Below, in pieces: positions 11,792 to 23,679 of a DNA stretch of 64,000 nt. Each line of letters opens with the position of its first letter. Within the stretch, counting starts at the first letter, position 1. Origin of the DNA: Beroe ovata. Lineage: Eukaryota > Ctenophora > Nuda > Beroida > Beroidae. A model generated the notes under the pieces. It saw only the letters and a list, made by a program, of their open reading frames with translations. It was not told the DNA's origin and made no database searches. The position numbers and the translations under genes were made by a program. The stretch covers positions 76,621 to 140,620 of the forward strand of contig CAMPET010000116.1 in the NCBI GenBank assembly GCA_946803715.1, given 5' to 3'.

Positions 11792-14700
11792 GTTATGACG
11801 ATTTTCTCGAACTGGTAAGTTGTGAGTAACAAGCTGGGCTTTCATTGTTGGAATGTGCGGCAAAATTTATAATGTGAATTGCATAATTTTCATTGAATAT
11901 ACTTACTGGCTCCATTTGAAAACTGAATCCAGTCATTGCTGTAATGCTGTATTGTTGCTCCGCTGCAGTGACGAGGAAAATTCAAAGATTTGTTGAAAAA
12001 ACAAGAATTTATCCGATTTACTGGAAATAATTTTGAGATTGTCAAATAAGTCTGATATTTAATGGCATAATTCAATTTATGCAGAAAAACTTCAATTGCT
12101 TTCATCTTTTTACAAGTTGAATCCTTAAAATTTGTCAGCATGCAGTTTCCAAAGTTTATACCCCCTCGTACTTGATGCTCCGCTGATAATAATACATGAC
12201 TTCTTATGGATTGAAGCTTAAGATGATCTCTAAGCTTAAATATCTCCAAATTTCAGAAGATGAACATGACTTATCACACAATATATAATTATTTATGAGG
12301 CTGATCAAAGGCAAATGTATGAATAGTTTTACAGAAGGACTCTGATGCCTTAAAAATGCATTTATCAAATAACATGCATGTTTATCATACTATGCTGCAT
12401 TATTTAAACCAAATGATCCTTGACTTACCTGTTGTTGCATGACACTCATTCTCTATTTTTGCTTGTCTCCAAGTGTTTTGCTGTAATTAGAGCTGTAAAT
12501 GCCCATCCCAAAGAAAGAGTTTTCTAACCAAAGTAATTGGCAGGTTTGCATAAGTGATAGCATATTGGAGAGTCTGCTGGGTAGATCTTGTTGATACCTA
12601 CGTGTCCACAGCGTTTGATCACCTTGATACCTTGTCAATTCTGTCATTGGGAAACATTGATACTTCCCAAATGCATGACCAGTAGCATGGTTGTAGTGAG
12701 GAAATGATAAACAAGATATTATAGATATAACGGCTTATGATAAGAAACACCAAATAAATGAAAATCAACACACTTGCTTTGCTTTGTCTACAATAAATAC
12801 CGGACTGGCTTCTCGATTACTGCTAACAAAACACTGCTTACAAAACACTGCTAACGCATGAAATTGATCATTCCTGTTTGGAATTATTTATCATGTTTGA
12901 TTCACTCACAATTACTTAATTTCGATGCTCGATTTCCTTCAGAGATACTATTTCTACTTCCAACCAAGTGAGGAACAAAAGAGAATAGCAGCACAGACAT
13001 ACAATGACACTTTACTGAAGAAACACTTCAAGTAAATATAACTAACATTGCAATGATATTCAACTAAGCTATCAGCAAGGAATCAGATACCTATCATGCC
13101 AACAATTTCGCCAGGGCTTGGTTATCGTTCTACACCAAAAAGGTTGAAAAAAGGAGAAAAGCAATAGCACAGATGGAGCGCGCAGTTGCATGCCATGAGG
13201 CAAGGTTAAAAGTTAGAACCTTCAAACGTTGGCATGCCTGGAAATGTGAGAGATACAGAAGTCAGCAAGGTAATGACTTTCTTATCCACCTTAGGAGTTC
13301 ATTGAATTTGTTTTCTTTTGTTCAAAAATCAACTCAATCTACTTTCAGAGGCTGCACCTAGTAAGTGTTTATATTGGTAAGATATGTGTTGTTCTCGTGT
13401 CCTTTTTCTGCTTGAATGTCGTGATCTTGTTTAAAATTAAGCATCAATGGTTGTCACTGTGACTCTTCTATGCTTCCAATTGCGCTGAGTGATGGTCCTA
13501 TATCTTGATCTTTGTTGTGATTGGTGTCTTTTAATCTCAACAAGTTATCAATCGATACAGGGTGTCTTTTATCAAGTTTAATCCTTCGGTCACATAGCAG
13601 ATTGATAGAGATAGTAATAAGTAAATTCACGTTATCATTCGTCCGATCATCATCTGTTTGTTGCTTTTGATTGTTGATTCACGCTCGTCGATTGGATGAA
13701 ACGACGATACACGGCAGTGATAAATCCATAATTCCTTGCATCTGACCATCAATATAACAGCATTCAATGTTGAGCTCCCGAATTATCATGTCAAACCTTC
13801 AGTATGTCAACTATATGTCGATAATGATATGGTAGACACACAATGTATACCTATATATCACGAAGTAGATGTGTAGCACATATGGTGAATATATAACAAG
13901 CACAATATTCACCAAAATATGTCTTCCTCTTCCTCTTTGCTTCGTGTAGCTTAAACAATGTCTACTCGTTATCTACTCGTTGTAATGGAGTGCTGCCAAG
14001 GCACCCGTTGTCGAACCTAAAGAAACATTTCATACCAACGGGACATTTAATTCGAGTTTGGCCGATACTGAGTGGTTATGTGCCTAGCCTGGCGAACACG
14101 GTGGAGATCCTCGCTGTACGGCATATTAAGCAAGGATTCGAAACCATGAGGTTCCCCATAGACCACTCTGTTGTCACAGAAGTTGAATGCCTACTTAGTA
14201 ACAGATTAAAATTTCCTCTGATCTTCACATTTACTATCCTAGGCATTAAATCAGTACACCTTTTTCGGTTAAAAATCTATTATCATTTCATCTCCCAACA
14301 GTATTGGCTGACAAGATGAGGAGAATCTGCCTGCAAAACGCCATTTTCACGACATTCAGGGCGTGGCAACAAGTTACCAAGCATGCATCGGACACCAATA
14401 AGTGGTTTAAGAAGGTGGGATTGATGAGTTATGCTTTAGGTAGTGATGTTAGTTAAAGGTATCTTAACAGTTGACATCTCCCTATGATAGTGTTGCGACT
14501 ATCATAAGGATCTGATCACTCAGTCACACATTCCTCAGTACGAAATTATTGACAGTGATGACGAAGTCGAGTCAAAGGATGATACACTCGGACAAGATTT
14601 CATATCCAAACTTCCACACAAAGCCAGCAATAAGGTACATACATTTGTCACATCTCCTTGACACCACTTGCAAAACTGTAACCCAGGGAATTTATTGACA

Positions 14701-17700
14701 CCAGTACGTAAGAACAGCCCTTCATGAAGAATGGCTTTAGATTTGTCACGATTCATTGACGTAGGAAGAGTGACGACCTTCAAAACTTGGTTGCATCTTC
14801 AAGTTTCTTCAAAATAATTGACATCAACCGCAGATTTTCTCGTTTCTCAACGTGCTTGACCGACTGACATGCTCCCTTGTCTGCAGATCTTGGAAGATAA
14901 TGGTCCAGGATCGCTCTCTCTGGACTCAGGTTATCACCATAATCTATCCTTGCAACACGAAATATGCGCGCTGCGCGGCTCTCTGTTGTTATGGAAACTG
15001 CAAGAAAGTGCTATGAAACTGTGCAACAGTAGGTATGGGTTAGAAGCGCGCGTTCTGCGCGCGCGCATGTATCATATCGGCAGACTGGAGTGAGCGTGGC
15101 GGGAAACTGAGCATGTTTCTCTGTAATTCTCAAGACGCACTCGTTTTCAGATTGACCTACAGCAAATAAAGGAACGAACTACTGACAGACTGGTAGCTAA
15201 TCTGGCCTACAAGTTCCGACCATTTCTATGCAATCTAAATTTGAGAAGCTGTGTTCGAGTAACTCCGGCTTCCTTGAGATGTATAGGTGTGGAGTTATGT
15301 CTTCATTCGTTACACATTCGTCATCAAATTCTCTGCTCTACCCCTATTTGGTCACTTAAATTTTCATTCCTCATCTTGGTCACTTGGTCAGGTGAATGTA
15401 GGAACTTGCAAGAACTCAGTCTCTCTGGACTGAAATTCGTATCGGCTGACGCTATCAGTGATATCGGTATCGGATGTAAGAACCTACTCTATCTGAATTT
15501 GGCAGGCTGCCAATTTGATGATGGTGTCCTACGAGTTTTGGCCAGGTTCGTTTAGCCCCTTAGTTGAGGAAATGTTGTTCACCAATAACAGTTCGCCCCT
15601 ATAACAATACATTGACCCCGTTTCAGGCACTTTGTTAACATCCAGTACCTATCTGTAGCCGGCTGTACTGGGTTCACGACTGCAGGGGTCTACTATTTCA
15701 TGGTCGGACAAGGCTTGCACAAGCTGTCTCATCTTGATATCTCCGGTTGCTCCCAGGTTAATGGTATTCAGAAAGTTTGGTGTCGCGATACTAAAGTTTG
15801 GTGTCGCGATACCAAAGTTTGTTGTCGCGATACCAAAGTTTGGTGTCGCGAGAAGAATCGAATGACTGTTTCCGATTTTGTAACTTTTCCTGTGACAGAT
15901 TACACACGAAGGGATGAGATATATAGCTCGAGGCTGTCCTCTTCTTAGCTGTCTTGTTCTGAACAAGCTATCAAGGATGAAAGACGAGAGTCTCTACTTC
16001 TTCACCAAGTGAGTACTGAGTAGTAGAACAAGAAAGATTAGCGATGATAATGGCTGTTTTCAGTGTTGGTATTTTTGATGTTTCAGAGTAATCTTGTCGA
16101 TTGGTGATTAGACCTTGTCGAGAATTTCGCTTCGTGACTTGCATCAGCGGTATAGCATCGCCAGACTAGAGTATTCAACCGATTATTGTAGTCGTATAAA
16201 TCCCGAGCAATATATCCGCTGTTCAAGGTACTGCCCGAATCTGAGAGCACTTCATCTCCGACATGCATCTTCGCTGACCGATCTGGCGTTCGGTCACATA
16301 GCAGAGAATCTGCCCCATCTGACCACACTCTGTGTGGAGGGTATGCTGTTGTCTTGTGTGTGTGTGTGTTTCAGAGCCAGGGATAGGGAGGGAAGATAAA
16401 ACCAAGTTTTTTCTTTATAGGAAAACTTCGCAAGTCTCTACTTGATAGATAAGACAAGTCTCCCCTGAGGGACTTCCACGTTTTTCCTATCATGAAAAAT
16501 GTGTATTTGCGAGACTTGCATATTATTTCCTTCTCCTGGCATACGCGCCCTGATCTCCACTTTTTACACTCAGGTAACCATAATATCACCGGATCCAGCA
16601 TTAAGATGGTCGGTAGAGGCTGCCCAGACTTGGTCCATCTCTTTATCATTGATTGTATCAGAATGTGCGACGTCGGGCTCAAGGTACCAAATGTCACCTA
16701 TCAGTTCAATTTCATGCAAAAACCACGAATCCCGTACATTTTTGAGCGCTGAATCGATTCCCGATCAAGCGAGCGGGTCATAAAAAGAGGGGGAAAATTG
16801 CATATTTTCAGGATATTGGATGTTTTCGGTTGGACGCTTGATGCCAATTGTGATTACTTATTATTGATTTCAGGGCTTCTCAGGGACCCGATACCTACGT
16901 GTAATCAATCTGGCGGACTGTATCCGTATCAGTGACCATGGCGTGAGGAATGTGGTTGACGGACCCTCAGGGCCACACATACGAGAACTGAACCTCACCA
17001 ACTGTCTCCGAGTGGGAGACACCACTCTATTTCGAATTGCACAACGGTGAGGAGAATTATTGACCTTGACTTTGCAGCTGTGCTGGCGGTTCCTCGATCT
17101 AGTGTGTACTGTGGCCGCCACAGTGTGGTGTCATCATCGAATTCCCCTGCGGATCAATTAATGTAACTCGTGATTATGAAGATCATGATGGTGTTTTCTT
17201 CAGATGTCAGAACTTGGCGTACGTGAGGTTTTGTTATAGTGAGTTTGTCACGGATGCAGGAGTAGAGTTGCTAGGCAACATGCAGTCTCTTCGGTCACTT
17301 GACCTATCTGGTGAGATCAGCTACATGCACGCGTTTTTAGTTAGCTAAACCTGTCTATAAACCTGTCTCATTCTAACCTGTATCATTTTATAAACCTGTC
17401 GCTACTCTGCCATGATTGTTGACCTCCAATGTCCGCAGTTGTCCGGCAGTCTCATTTTAAACCTGTGCCATCGAATACAAATACAATGCGCGTAACGTCG
17501 TATTGATTATTGCGCAGCGACCGTTGCCGTTCTCACAGTATCGCTTGCGGAGCAGTAGTATTGTTTGCTGTGTTTATATATAATTTCTCCCGTGTGTTTG
17601 ATATCTCGATGTATTTCGTCGCAGGATGTGCAGTGGGAGACGCAGGACTTGCGTCGCTTGGCAACAATCCAAACTTCAGGAACATATCGCTGTCAGAGTG

Positions 17701-18502
17701 TAACCAGATCACTGATGTTGGTATTCAGAAGATGTGCTCCAAGTAAGTTATGCAAATTCCACAATGTGTCAGTGTCTACGAACTGATAAATTGCTTGCCA
17801 AGCAGGGGCTCCAAATCCCTCAGTACAAAGAAAATTAGTATACCAGTTTACACAGTTACACTTGTTTACACAGTTTTACACTACACTATTTGACAGGCTG
17901 CTCCTACTGGAGACACTAGATATCTCCTACTGCGTCAACGTTACAGACTACGCCACTAAATTCCTCGCTTTCTCGTGCCGAGAACTCGTGCGTCTGAACA
18001 TAGCAGGATGTTCCCAGGTAGCTCAAATTCAGTCAAGCAGCTCACATTTCATTACATCTGTGTCTCTTGTGCCGTCCTGTGTAGCACACTTCGGCGCTTA
18101 ATTCGGTAGTATATTCAGCACCACTTTCAGCACTGCCACTGTAATATCCAGCTCTTTAACCGCGTCCCTCTCTTCCCACAGTTGACAGATACGAGCATAT
18201 CGTATATATCGGGCGGATGCCACTACCTCTCTCACCTCAACATGTCCAACATCCCTAACATGACGGATAAGTCACTCCGCTTCCTGCGACGAGGCTGCCG
18301 CCTTCTCCAGCGGCTTAACGTGTGTTTGTGTGCCGCAATCACCTACTCCGCAATCGTTCGAGTTGAGAGTGAGGGGTGCGTTGTGAGTCACAGCATTGAT
18401 GTCAAGCAGATGAAGTTGGGACCCATACTGCCACTTTCACAGACTCACAAGAGACCAATGAGTGTAGGGTATGGAATATTCCCCATTCCTCATCAAGTTT
18501 GA
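11292..18502 (+). CDS. FBXL13: F-box/LRR protein 13 (dynein regulatory complex subunit 6)
   Basis: The gene has many exons: 11292-11366, 11447-11647, 12943-13031, about 13107-13269, 14304-14417, about 14538-14634, 15152-15280, 15395-15545, 15628-15755 and 15898-16009. Later exons are 16208-16339, 16573-16682, 16874-17047, 17205-17310, 17625-17742, 17896-18017 and 18181-18502. The N-terminus is helical with charged, tryptophan-containing IQ-like segments (LSFYTKKVEKRRKA, RTFKRWHAWKCERY). A weak F-box start (DFISKLPHKASNK) is near 14600. About a dozen cysteine-type leucine-rich repeats follow; the pair IRELNLTNC and LRVGDTTLF resembles FBXL13 closely. In cilia and flagella this protein is part of the nexin-dynein regulatory complex. 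The ATG is also found in the duplicate at 8809. Junctions near the F-box are uncertain. Confidence 0.85.
15766..15850. repeat. Minisatellite, about 20-bp unit, four copies
   Basis: Units resembling AAGTTTGGTGTCGCGATAC are repeated in an intron of FBXL13 between two LRR exons. Confidence 0.85.
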
Positions 18503-18776
18503 TTGCAGTCGTCTTCAAAACTGTTATCGAGGTAATGTCTTATGATTGTTAAGATATGGTGTTGGATTCCGTTGAATGAAAGCATGGAGAGAGATCGGGA
18601 AAGTTAAAAACAGCTCTGAGGATACGTTCTATTCACAAAATCACTACAAAAATGGTCTTGAAAGTAAGAGCTAAACGTTAGAAACATGAAAAGACAATCG
18701 GCACTGCATGAAATTTGGAAAGATAAGCTAATGCTGAAAACCTACCAAATATTTAGTGTCATCCGAGCAAATTGTC

Positions 18777-20669
18777 TTATTTCAATTTCAAGTTCCGCGC
18801 TAAAACTAGCCAAGCTATTATCATGAACCCAAGTCCTATTATCGCGATGGCCGCCATGTTAGGCCACCACAACTGGTCTGGATCAATTCCCATCTTAATG
18901 AGAATATCTGTACCATTCCTTGCGCAAATCTCGTCACCGCACTGGAGCTCGAGGTCTTTAAACTCATTGACCATCATCATCCTGTAGCCATATCCAAACC
19001 ATGACAAATACTTGAACGGGTAGAGGTAGGGAGGCGTTCCAGTCTCAGCCTTGATCACGCCAGCGAATAAGTATAAAGGAAGGGGCAAGACTGCTGCGAG
19101 TGATGATGCAACTCTTGGCTCTGCGCCAGCTACAGCCCCTATTAGCCACCCAGCCCCACATGAAGCCCAAGCTGTGATAATAACACAGGAAGCCCCGTTG
19201 AGGAATGAAACAGCATCCATTCTTATGCCAACCATTAACCACATGATAAAAAACTGTATAAAGCTAAGAAAAACCATGTAAGGTATTTCACAGATAACAA
19301 CTGAAATGAAGTAAGCGGACGATGAATAGAGGCCGTCTTGGTATTCACGCTGAGTGGTTGGGAATGCGAGGGGGAGGGTCAGTGCACAGCAATTCAGGAC
19401 CCGAACCGCTGGTAGAAGAACGATCGAAAATAAGAGCCCGCTCTTGTTTGCCTCAACTGTTTTAATGTCATTACTTGTTCTGAAGAAGAAACAACTAATG
19501 GCAAGTGCCACAAAAATGCTCGTCGCTAATCTCGTCCGAGTAATTCGTGGACTCCTGATACTTTCCTTGAAACTCCTGTGGATATTTTCATACAGTTGGC
19601 AGTAGAAAGAACTTTTGGCCGGGACATAATTACCGAAACCATGATCTTCATGCTGAGTTACACCCTCAGCTATGTCTTTCTTTACCGCAAGGAAATATTG
19701 TGAGTCCCTGTAAGACTTGACAATATCCAAACATTTGTCCCTGCATTTCACTTCATTGCCAGGTTTAATAGCAAGAGTGTAAATGAAGTGATCGGTTGGG
19801 CAGTAGTTGGAAGGGCAAGGGTAGTTACTCTCCTCGAAGAACGTCAAAGCATCCTCTTTGTTTCCAAGAAAAGCAACACTCCCTTCAGTCATCAGGCAAA
19901 CTTTGTCAAAGAGGGCATAAAGTTCTGATCCTGGTTGGTGAATTGTGCAGAGTATTGTATACCCCAATCCAGAAAGTTCCTTCATCATTGCCAAGACACT
20001 TTCTGCCATGAAAGAATCCAGTCCACTTGTAACCTCATCCAAGAAGAGAAGAGATGCTCCTAGGAGGAGCTGTGTTGCCACAGCAAGCCTTGTTTTCTCT
20101 CCACCCGAAATTCCGGGGACAAAGCTATCTCCTACAAGTGAATTCCTCACGTGGCTGAGCCCAACCTGTTGAAGGAGCTTATCAGCCATCTTCCGTTTCA
20201 CTGGACGTGAAATGCCCGGATCCAGTTTCAGATTTGCATAGAAGATAATGACTTCCAAAACAGTCATAGCGCCTACAAAAGCATCATTTTGTCCAACATA
20301 ACCGGATATTCTTTTCATGTCCTCCTGGGCGACATTCCGACCATTGACTTTCACTTGGCCAGTCATATCCAAGCCAGATGACAGTCTGTATGCTAACGTG
20401 TTTAAAAGTGTGGTTTTACCCGATCCACTTGCACCCAATATGGCAAGGAAATCGCCCGGTTTTGCTGTCCCTGAGACATCGTCCAATATCAATCTTGGTA
20501 TCTCTTCAGACTTTTCCCCTCGTTTACAACATTTCACTGCAGATTCTACCCTCTTGAAAACATTCACATCTTTCCATGTAAGTTTAATAGAAGAAATAGA
20601 ATCATGACTCCTTTGATACTCGTCTTCTATTGTGTTGTAACCGGTGGGGCTTTGATTTTCCGCTAGCAT
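18777..20669 (-). CDS. ABCG-family half-transporter, intronless
   Basis: A single uninterrupted frame of 630 residues starts at the ATG at 20667-20669. The nucleotide-binding domain comes first, as in all ABCG proteins. It has a Walker A GASGSGKT at residues 79-86, a signature ISGGE at 187-191, a Walker B LLFLDE at 207-212 followed by VTSGLD, and an H-loop histidine at 244 in CTIHQP. All catalytic motifs are intact. Six predicted membrane helices follow between about 390 and 625. ABCG half-transporters dimerise to export lipids, sterols, pigments precursors or xenobiotics; the substrate cannot be assigned. Length fits the family. A good splice acceptor just upstream of the ATG (near 20680) suggests a 5' UTR intron. 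Absence of coding introns contrasts with neighbours. Its stop is 275 bp from the FBXL13 stop, convergent. Confidence 0.93.
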   Translation of the reverse strand: MLAENQSPTGYNTIEDEYQRSHDSISSIKLTWKDVNVFKRVESAVKCCKRGEKSEEIPRLILDDVSGTAKPGDFLAILGASGSGKTTLLNTLAYRLSSGLDMTGQVKVNGRNVAQEDMKRISGYVGQNDAFVGAMTVLEVIIFYANLKLDPGISRPVKRKMADKLLQQVGLSHVRNSLVGDSFVPGISGGEKTRLAVATQLLLGASLLFLDEVTSGLDSFMAESVLAMMKELSGLGYTILCTIHQPGSELYALFDKVCLMTEGSVAFLGNKEDALTFFEESNYPCPSNYCPTDHFIYTLAIKPGNEVKCRDKCLDIVKSYRDSQYFLAVKKDIAEGVTQHEDHGFGNYVPAKSSFYCQLYENIHRSFKESIRSPRITRTRLATSIFVALAISCFFFRTSNDIKTVEANKSGLLFSIVLLPAVRVLNCCALTLPLAFPTTQREYQDGLYSSSAYFISVVICEIPYMVFLSFIQFFIMWLMVGIRMDAVSFLNGASCVIITAWASCGAGWLIGAVAGAEPRVASSLAAVLPLPLYLFAGVIKAETGTPPYLYPFKYLSWFGYGYRMMMVNEFKDLELQCGDEICARNGTDILIKMGIDPDQLWWPNMAAIAIIGLGFMIIAWLVLARNLKLK

Positions 20670-22548
20670 GTTTACCTAGAATAGATAGATTGTTTGAAGA
20701 TAAGCGAAGATGAGATTGAGAATAATTAGCCAATGCTCCTTCTCAGTGACGTTGAGGTATGAGGATCATTAAGGTCTCGTACTCTCTCCCAATGAGCGTG
20801 AAACGAGCTATGTTTTCTCAAGGCACCTGGCCTGATAACCTAGCATCACGCAAAACCGCGATATGTTATTGCAGTGTTTCCCCGCATATGACCGCCAAAT
20901 TTTTCTGCAATTTCCTTATCCATTATCCATATCCCATTGGCACTGTAACTGTACTATCCAATTACATTTAGACTGTTCAAATGCACTAGTAGAGAGCTGG
21001 TATTGATCAAGACATTAACAACATCACCCTAATAAAATACAAAGATTATCAGCTTAAAGACGAGATATCGCCTGCAGTTAAACTTGAAGCCTGCACGAAC
21101 TTCATGACAAATCAAATGTTCCTCTTCCAGTTCCACGCCTAAGGATCAGGGACATAAGACATTCACATATAGTAAGAAAGTTACACGTCCTTTTGCAATA
21201 GAAATGACTAAATGAACTAATGACTAATTAATGAACTAATGACTAAATGACTAATGAGTATAAGAGTTCATTTGTGTGTCTTCTTAATCTTACCGGTATG
21301 TGTATTCATGGAACGAAAAGGGGACGGAAGGAAAAAGACGCGTACTTTACATTAGAAATTTGCTTACAATTGCTAACAATTGCGCATATTTTTCCTTCCT
21401 TCCGCCGTTTCTTTCCAATTCCATGTGTACACATACGCGTAAGCGTACTGTGAGGTGTATGAAGTACTCTTCTAACTACAATACACTTACAGAGGGGGGC
21501 GCGCACACGTCTGAAATTTGCATTGACTCGAGATCTTGACGAAACATATTGGATGGAGTTGCGTAGCAACTCCTATCAATGCCTTACCTTCGGACACTCT
21601 GGACGTTCTCACTTATGACTCAAGAGTCAAGATCCTTTTTATCTAACAATTCAGAAACCAGAGATTCAGTTGTTACCGAAAGAACACACGTCTTTCTTCG
21701 GCCACGTCATGACAGAAAATTGAAACAGACTGTCCAAACTGTTGTCTGGCGATGCTAAACCGCTGATTCAACTTCAAGCCGCGAAGCATTGAAATTCTCG
21801 ATAGCGTTAATCAGTATCATCGATCGACAACCAAACTGATAGTGATGCGAATGAAGCATTTTATTTTCCAAATGGTCAACCTCCAAGGTTGATTACTAAA
21901 TAGAGTTAGACGTTGAATTATGGGTTTGACGAATTCAATCATGCCATGGTACAACTACAAGTACAAGTACAAGATAAACGACTTCAACTTCAAGTTACAT
22001 GCAATCAAATAATGGGCTTTTGATTTCATTTTCTATCAGATATGGAATTCTAATGTAATTGTAAGTCAATGTCAACAACTCAAATTCACAGTGTACTGTA
22101 TGTGTGTGGTGAGAATTGAGGTGAAGAGTTGACGGTGTCTGAAGACTGTGAATTTTGAGAATATTGCACTGCAAAAACCCTCAATATTTGTTTTAAATTT
22201 AACTTAAGGATAGATCATGGTATTGATCTCAATAGTTAGTGTTATTAATACTATTGTTCACGTTTGAATGTTTATTCTTGAATCTGAATCACACAGTTTG
22301 CCAGGCATATTATTATTCATATTGCAATTGCATGTTGTGTTCCCTTGCCTATTGCCGGATGTCATCTGTCAAGTGTCAACTGTTTTGTGTTTTCTGTGCG
22401 CGGCGATTGGATTTGGAGGGAGCTGGAGTGTGGACTGTGGAGTATTTTGTCGATCAATGACTCTGTTGAGAATTTCGTTACGGTTTAGCGCGCGCGGCGC
22501 AAACTGAAACAGTGGACTGGGACAGATAAGCATCCGGCAAGCGCGTTG

Positions 22549-23215
22549 CCTGGCGATGCTAGGCCCAGCTGACGCGAGCCGCGAAGCGGCGACTGCGAGC
22601 GCCAGCTCTCTGTCTGAGAATAATTTGCGGCGCGCGCGCAATGAAATTCTCGACAGGGGCTATCATCGACAGCCAAGCAAGCGCGCTACGCGTCTCCTTT
22701 CCAATTCTATGTTCTACGACTTTTCAGTTCACTGAGTCTAGTATGAACAGGGAGGGACGCGCAACGTCAAACGTGTGTACATGCACACCGCGCCTTCGCA
22801 ATTCGCATCGACTCGAAGGCCGATTGCCTAGCGATGCTAGTGTGCACACATTGTTGTCAGATGTTACCTGACCTGTTTCTCGCGCGCCTTCATCGAAGGC
22901 CTGTTTCGGCCTTCGATGAAGGCGCGCGCGCCGCGCGTGAGAAACTGAGGTCAGATAAAATCTGACAACACACGTTTCGCGCCCCTGTTCTACTCAGTGA
23001 ACTGAAAAGTCGTAGAAAGGAGACGCGCAGCGCGCGCGGAGTATTTGAGTCACGCACGCGCCGCGCAGCGCGGGAACATATGCAAGGCCCAGCTGATGCG
23101 AGCGCCACTGCGCCAGCTCTGTCTGAGATCGAGAATGATTAATGATTTGCGGCGGCGCGCGCGCAATGAAATTCTCAACAGGGGCTATCATCGACAGCCA
23201 AAAGGCCGAAGCCAG
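22549..23215. repeat. Composite fold-back repeat
   Basis: Two direct copies of a CG-rich module (about 22549-22675 and 23083-23207, ending ATGAAATTCTCxACAGGGG) flank an inverted pair of arms. The arms share AGTTCACTGAGT with ACGACTTTTC at about 22700-22752 and its reverse complement at about 22982-23040. The arms enclose the 113-bp inverted-repeat element at 22855-22967. The structure is symmetric and could extrude as a large hairpin. Confidence 0.6.
22855..22967. mobile_element. Short CG-rich inverted-repeat (MITE-like) element, copy 3
   Basis: The ends match the 8197 element (TGTCAGATGTTACCTGACCT at the left, GGTCAGATAAAATCTGACA at the right). The CG-rich core differs, with a short internal palindrome around GGCCTGTTTCGGCC. 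This independent copy supports a dispersed family. Confidence 0.65.
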
Positions 23216-23679
23216 AAACGGCCTGTTTGTTTCGGCCTTCGCGGCGCGGATGAAGATGAAGGCGGCGCGCGCGCAAGAAACAGAGATCAGATAAAATATG
23301 ACGATGATTTCCCACTGTTGCGTTGTAGGATATCACCCTGGCCCTACCCTTGCTGGCGGGATTTTATCCCTGGCAAGGCGGATTGAAAATCGCGCGCACC
23401 GACGGTAGGGTAAAATCCTACAAGTACAATTCCCAATCCCACTGGCACTATGAGTATGAAATTCAAATATTGAAATTGAATGTGATATCAATCAACGCGA
23501 AATGATTGTGTTTGTAATTGATTAAACCTATTAATCAAACAATTTAATCAAATAACTCCCTTAACTTTGAGTTCAATTTTACAGATACTACTAGTACTAG
23601 TACTTCGTACTTGATGATCAAGTTGCTACTAAAAACATTCAACAATGTTTTTCACCGAAGCTGAGAGAGGTTTTCAGTT

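Larger units (their letters stand above)
20670..23679. other. Intergenic region with CG-rich repeats
   Basis: No coding sequence could be supported. From 21740 to 23330 the DNA holds repeated modules also seen near 7857 and 10340 (CTGGCGATGCTAAACCGCTG, then ATTCTCGACAGG and ATCGATCG or ATCGACAGCC). It also holds the inverted-repeat element at 22855-22967. Base composition alternates between AT-rich and extreme CG-rich (GCGCGC) patches. Short reading frames rich in Arg/Ala here are composition artefacts. Confidence 0.7.

Noticed and set aside
15766-15850. Regularly spaced repeats that might suggest a CRISPR-like array
   Set aside because: Units are contiguous with no unique spacers, and the context is a eukaryotic intron.
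22369-23386. Arg/Ala-rich frames on both strands
   Set aside because: They arise from CG-rich repeat elements and overlap on several frames without codon bias or domains.
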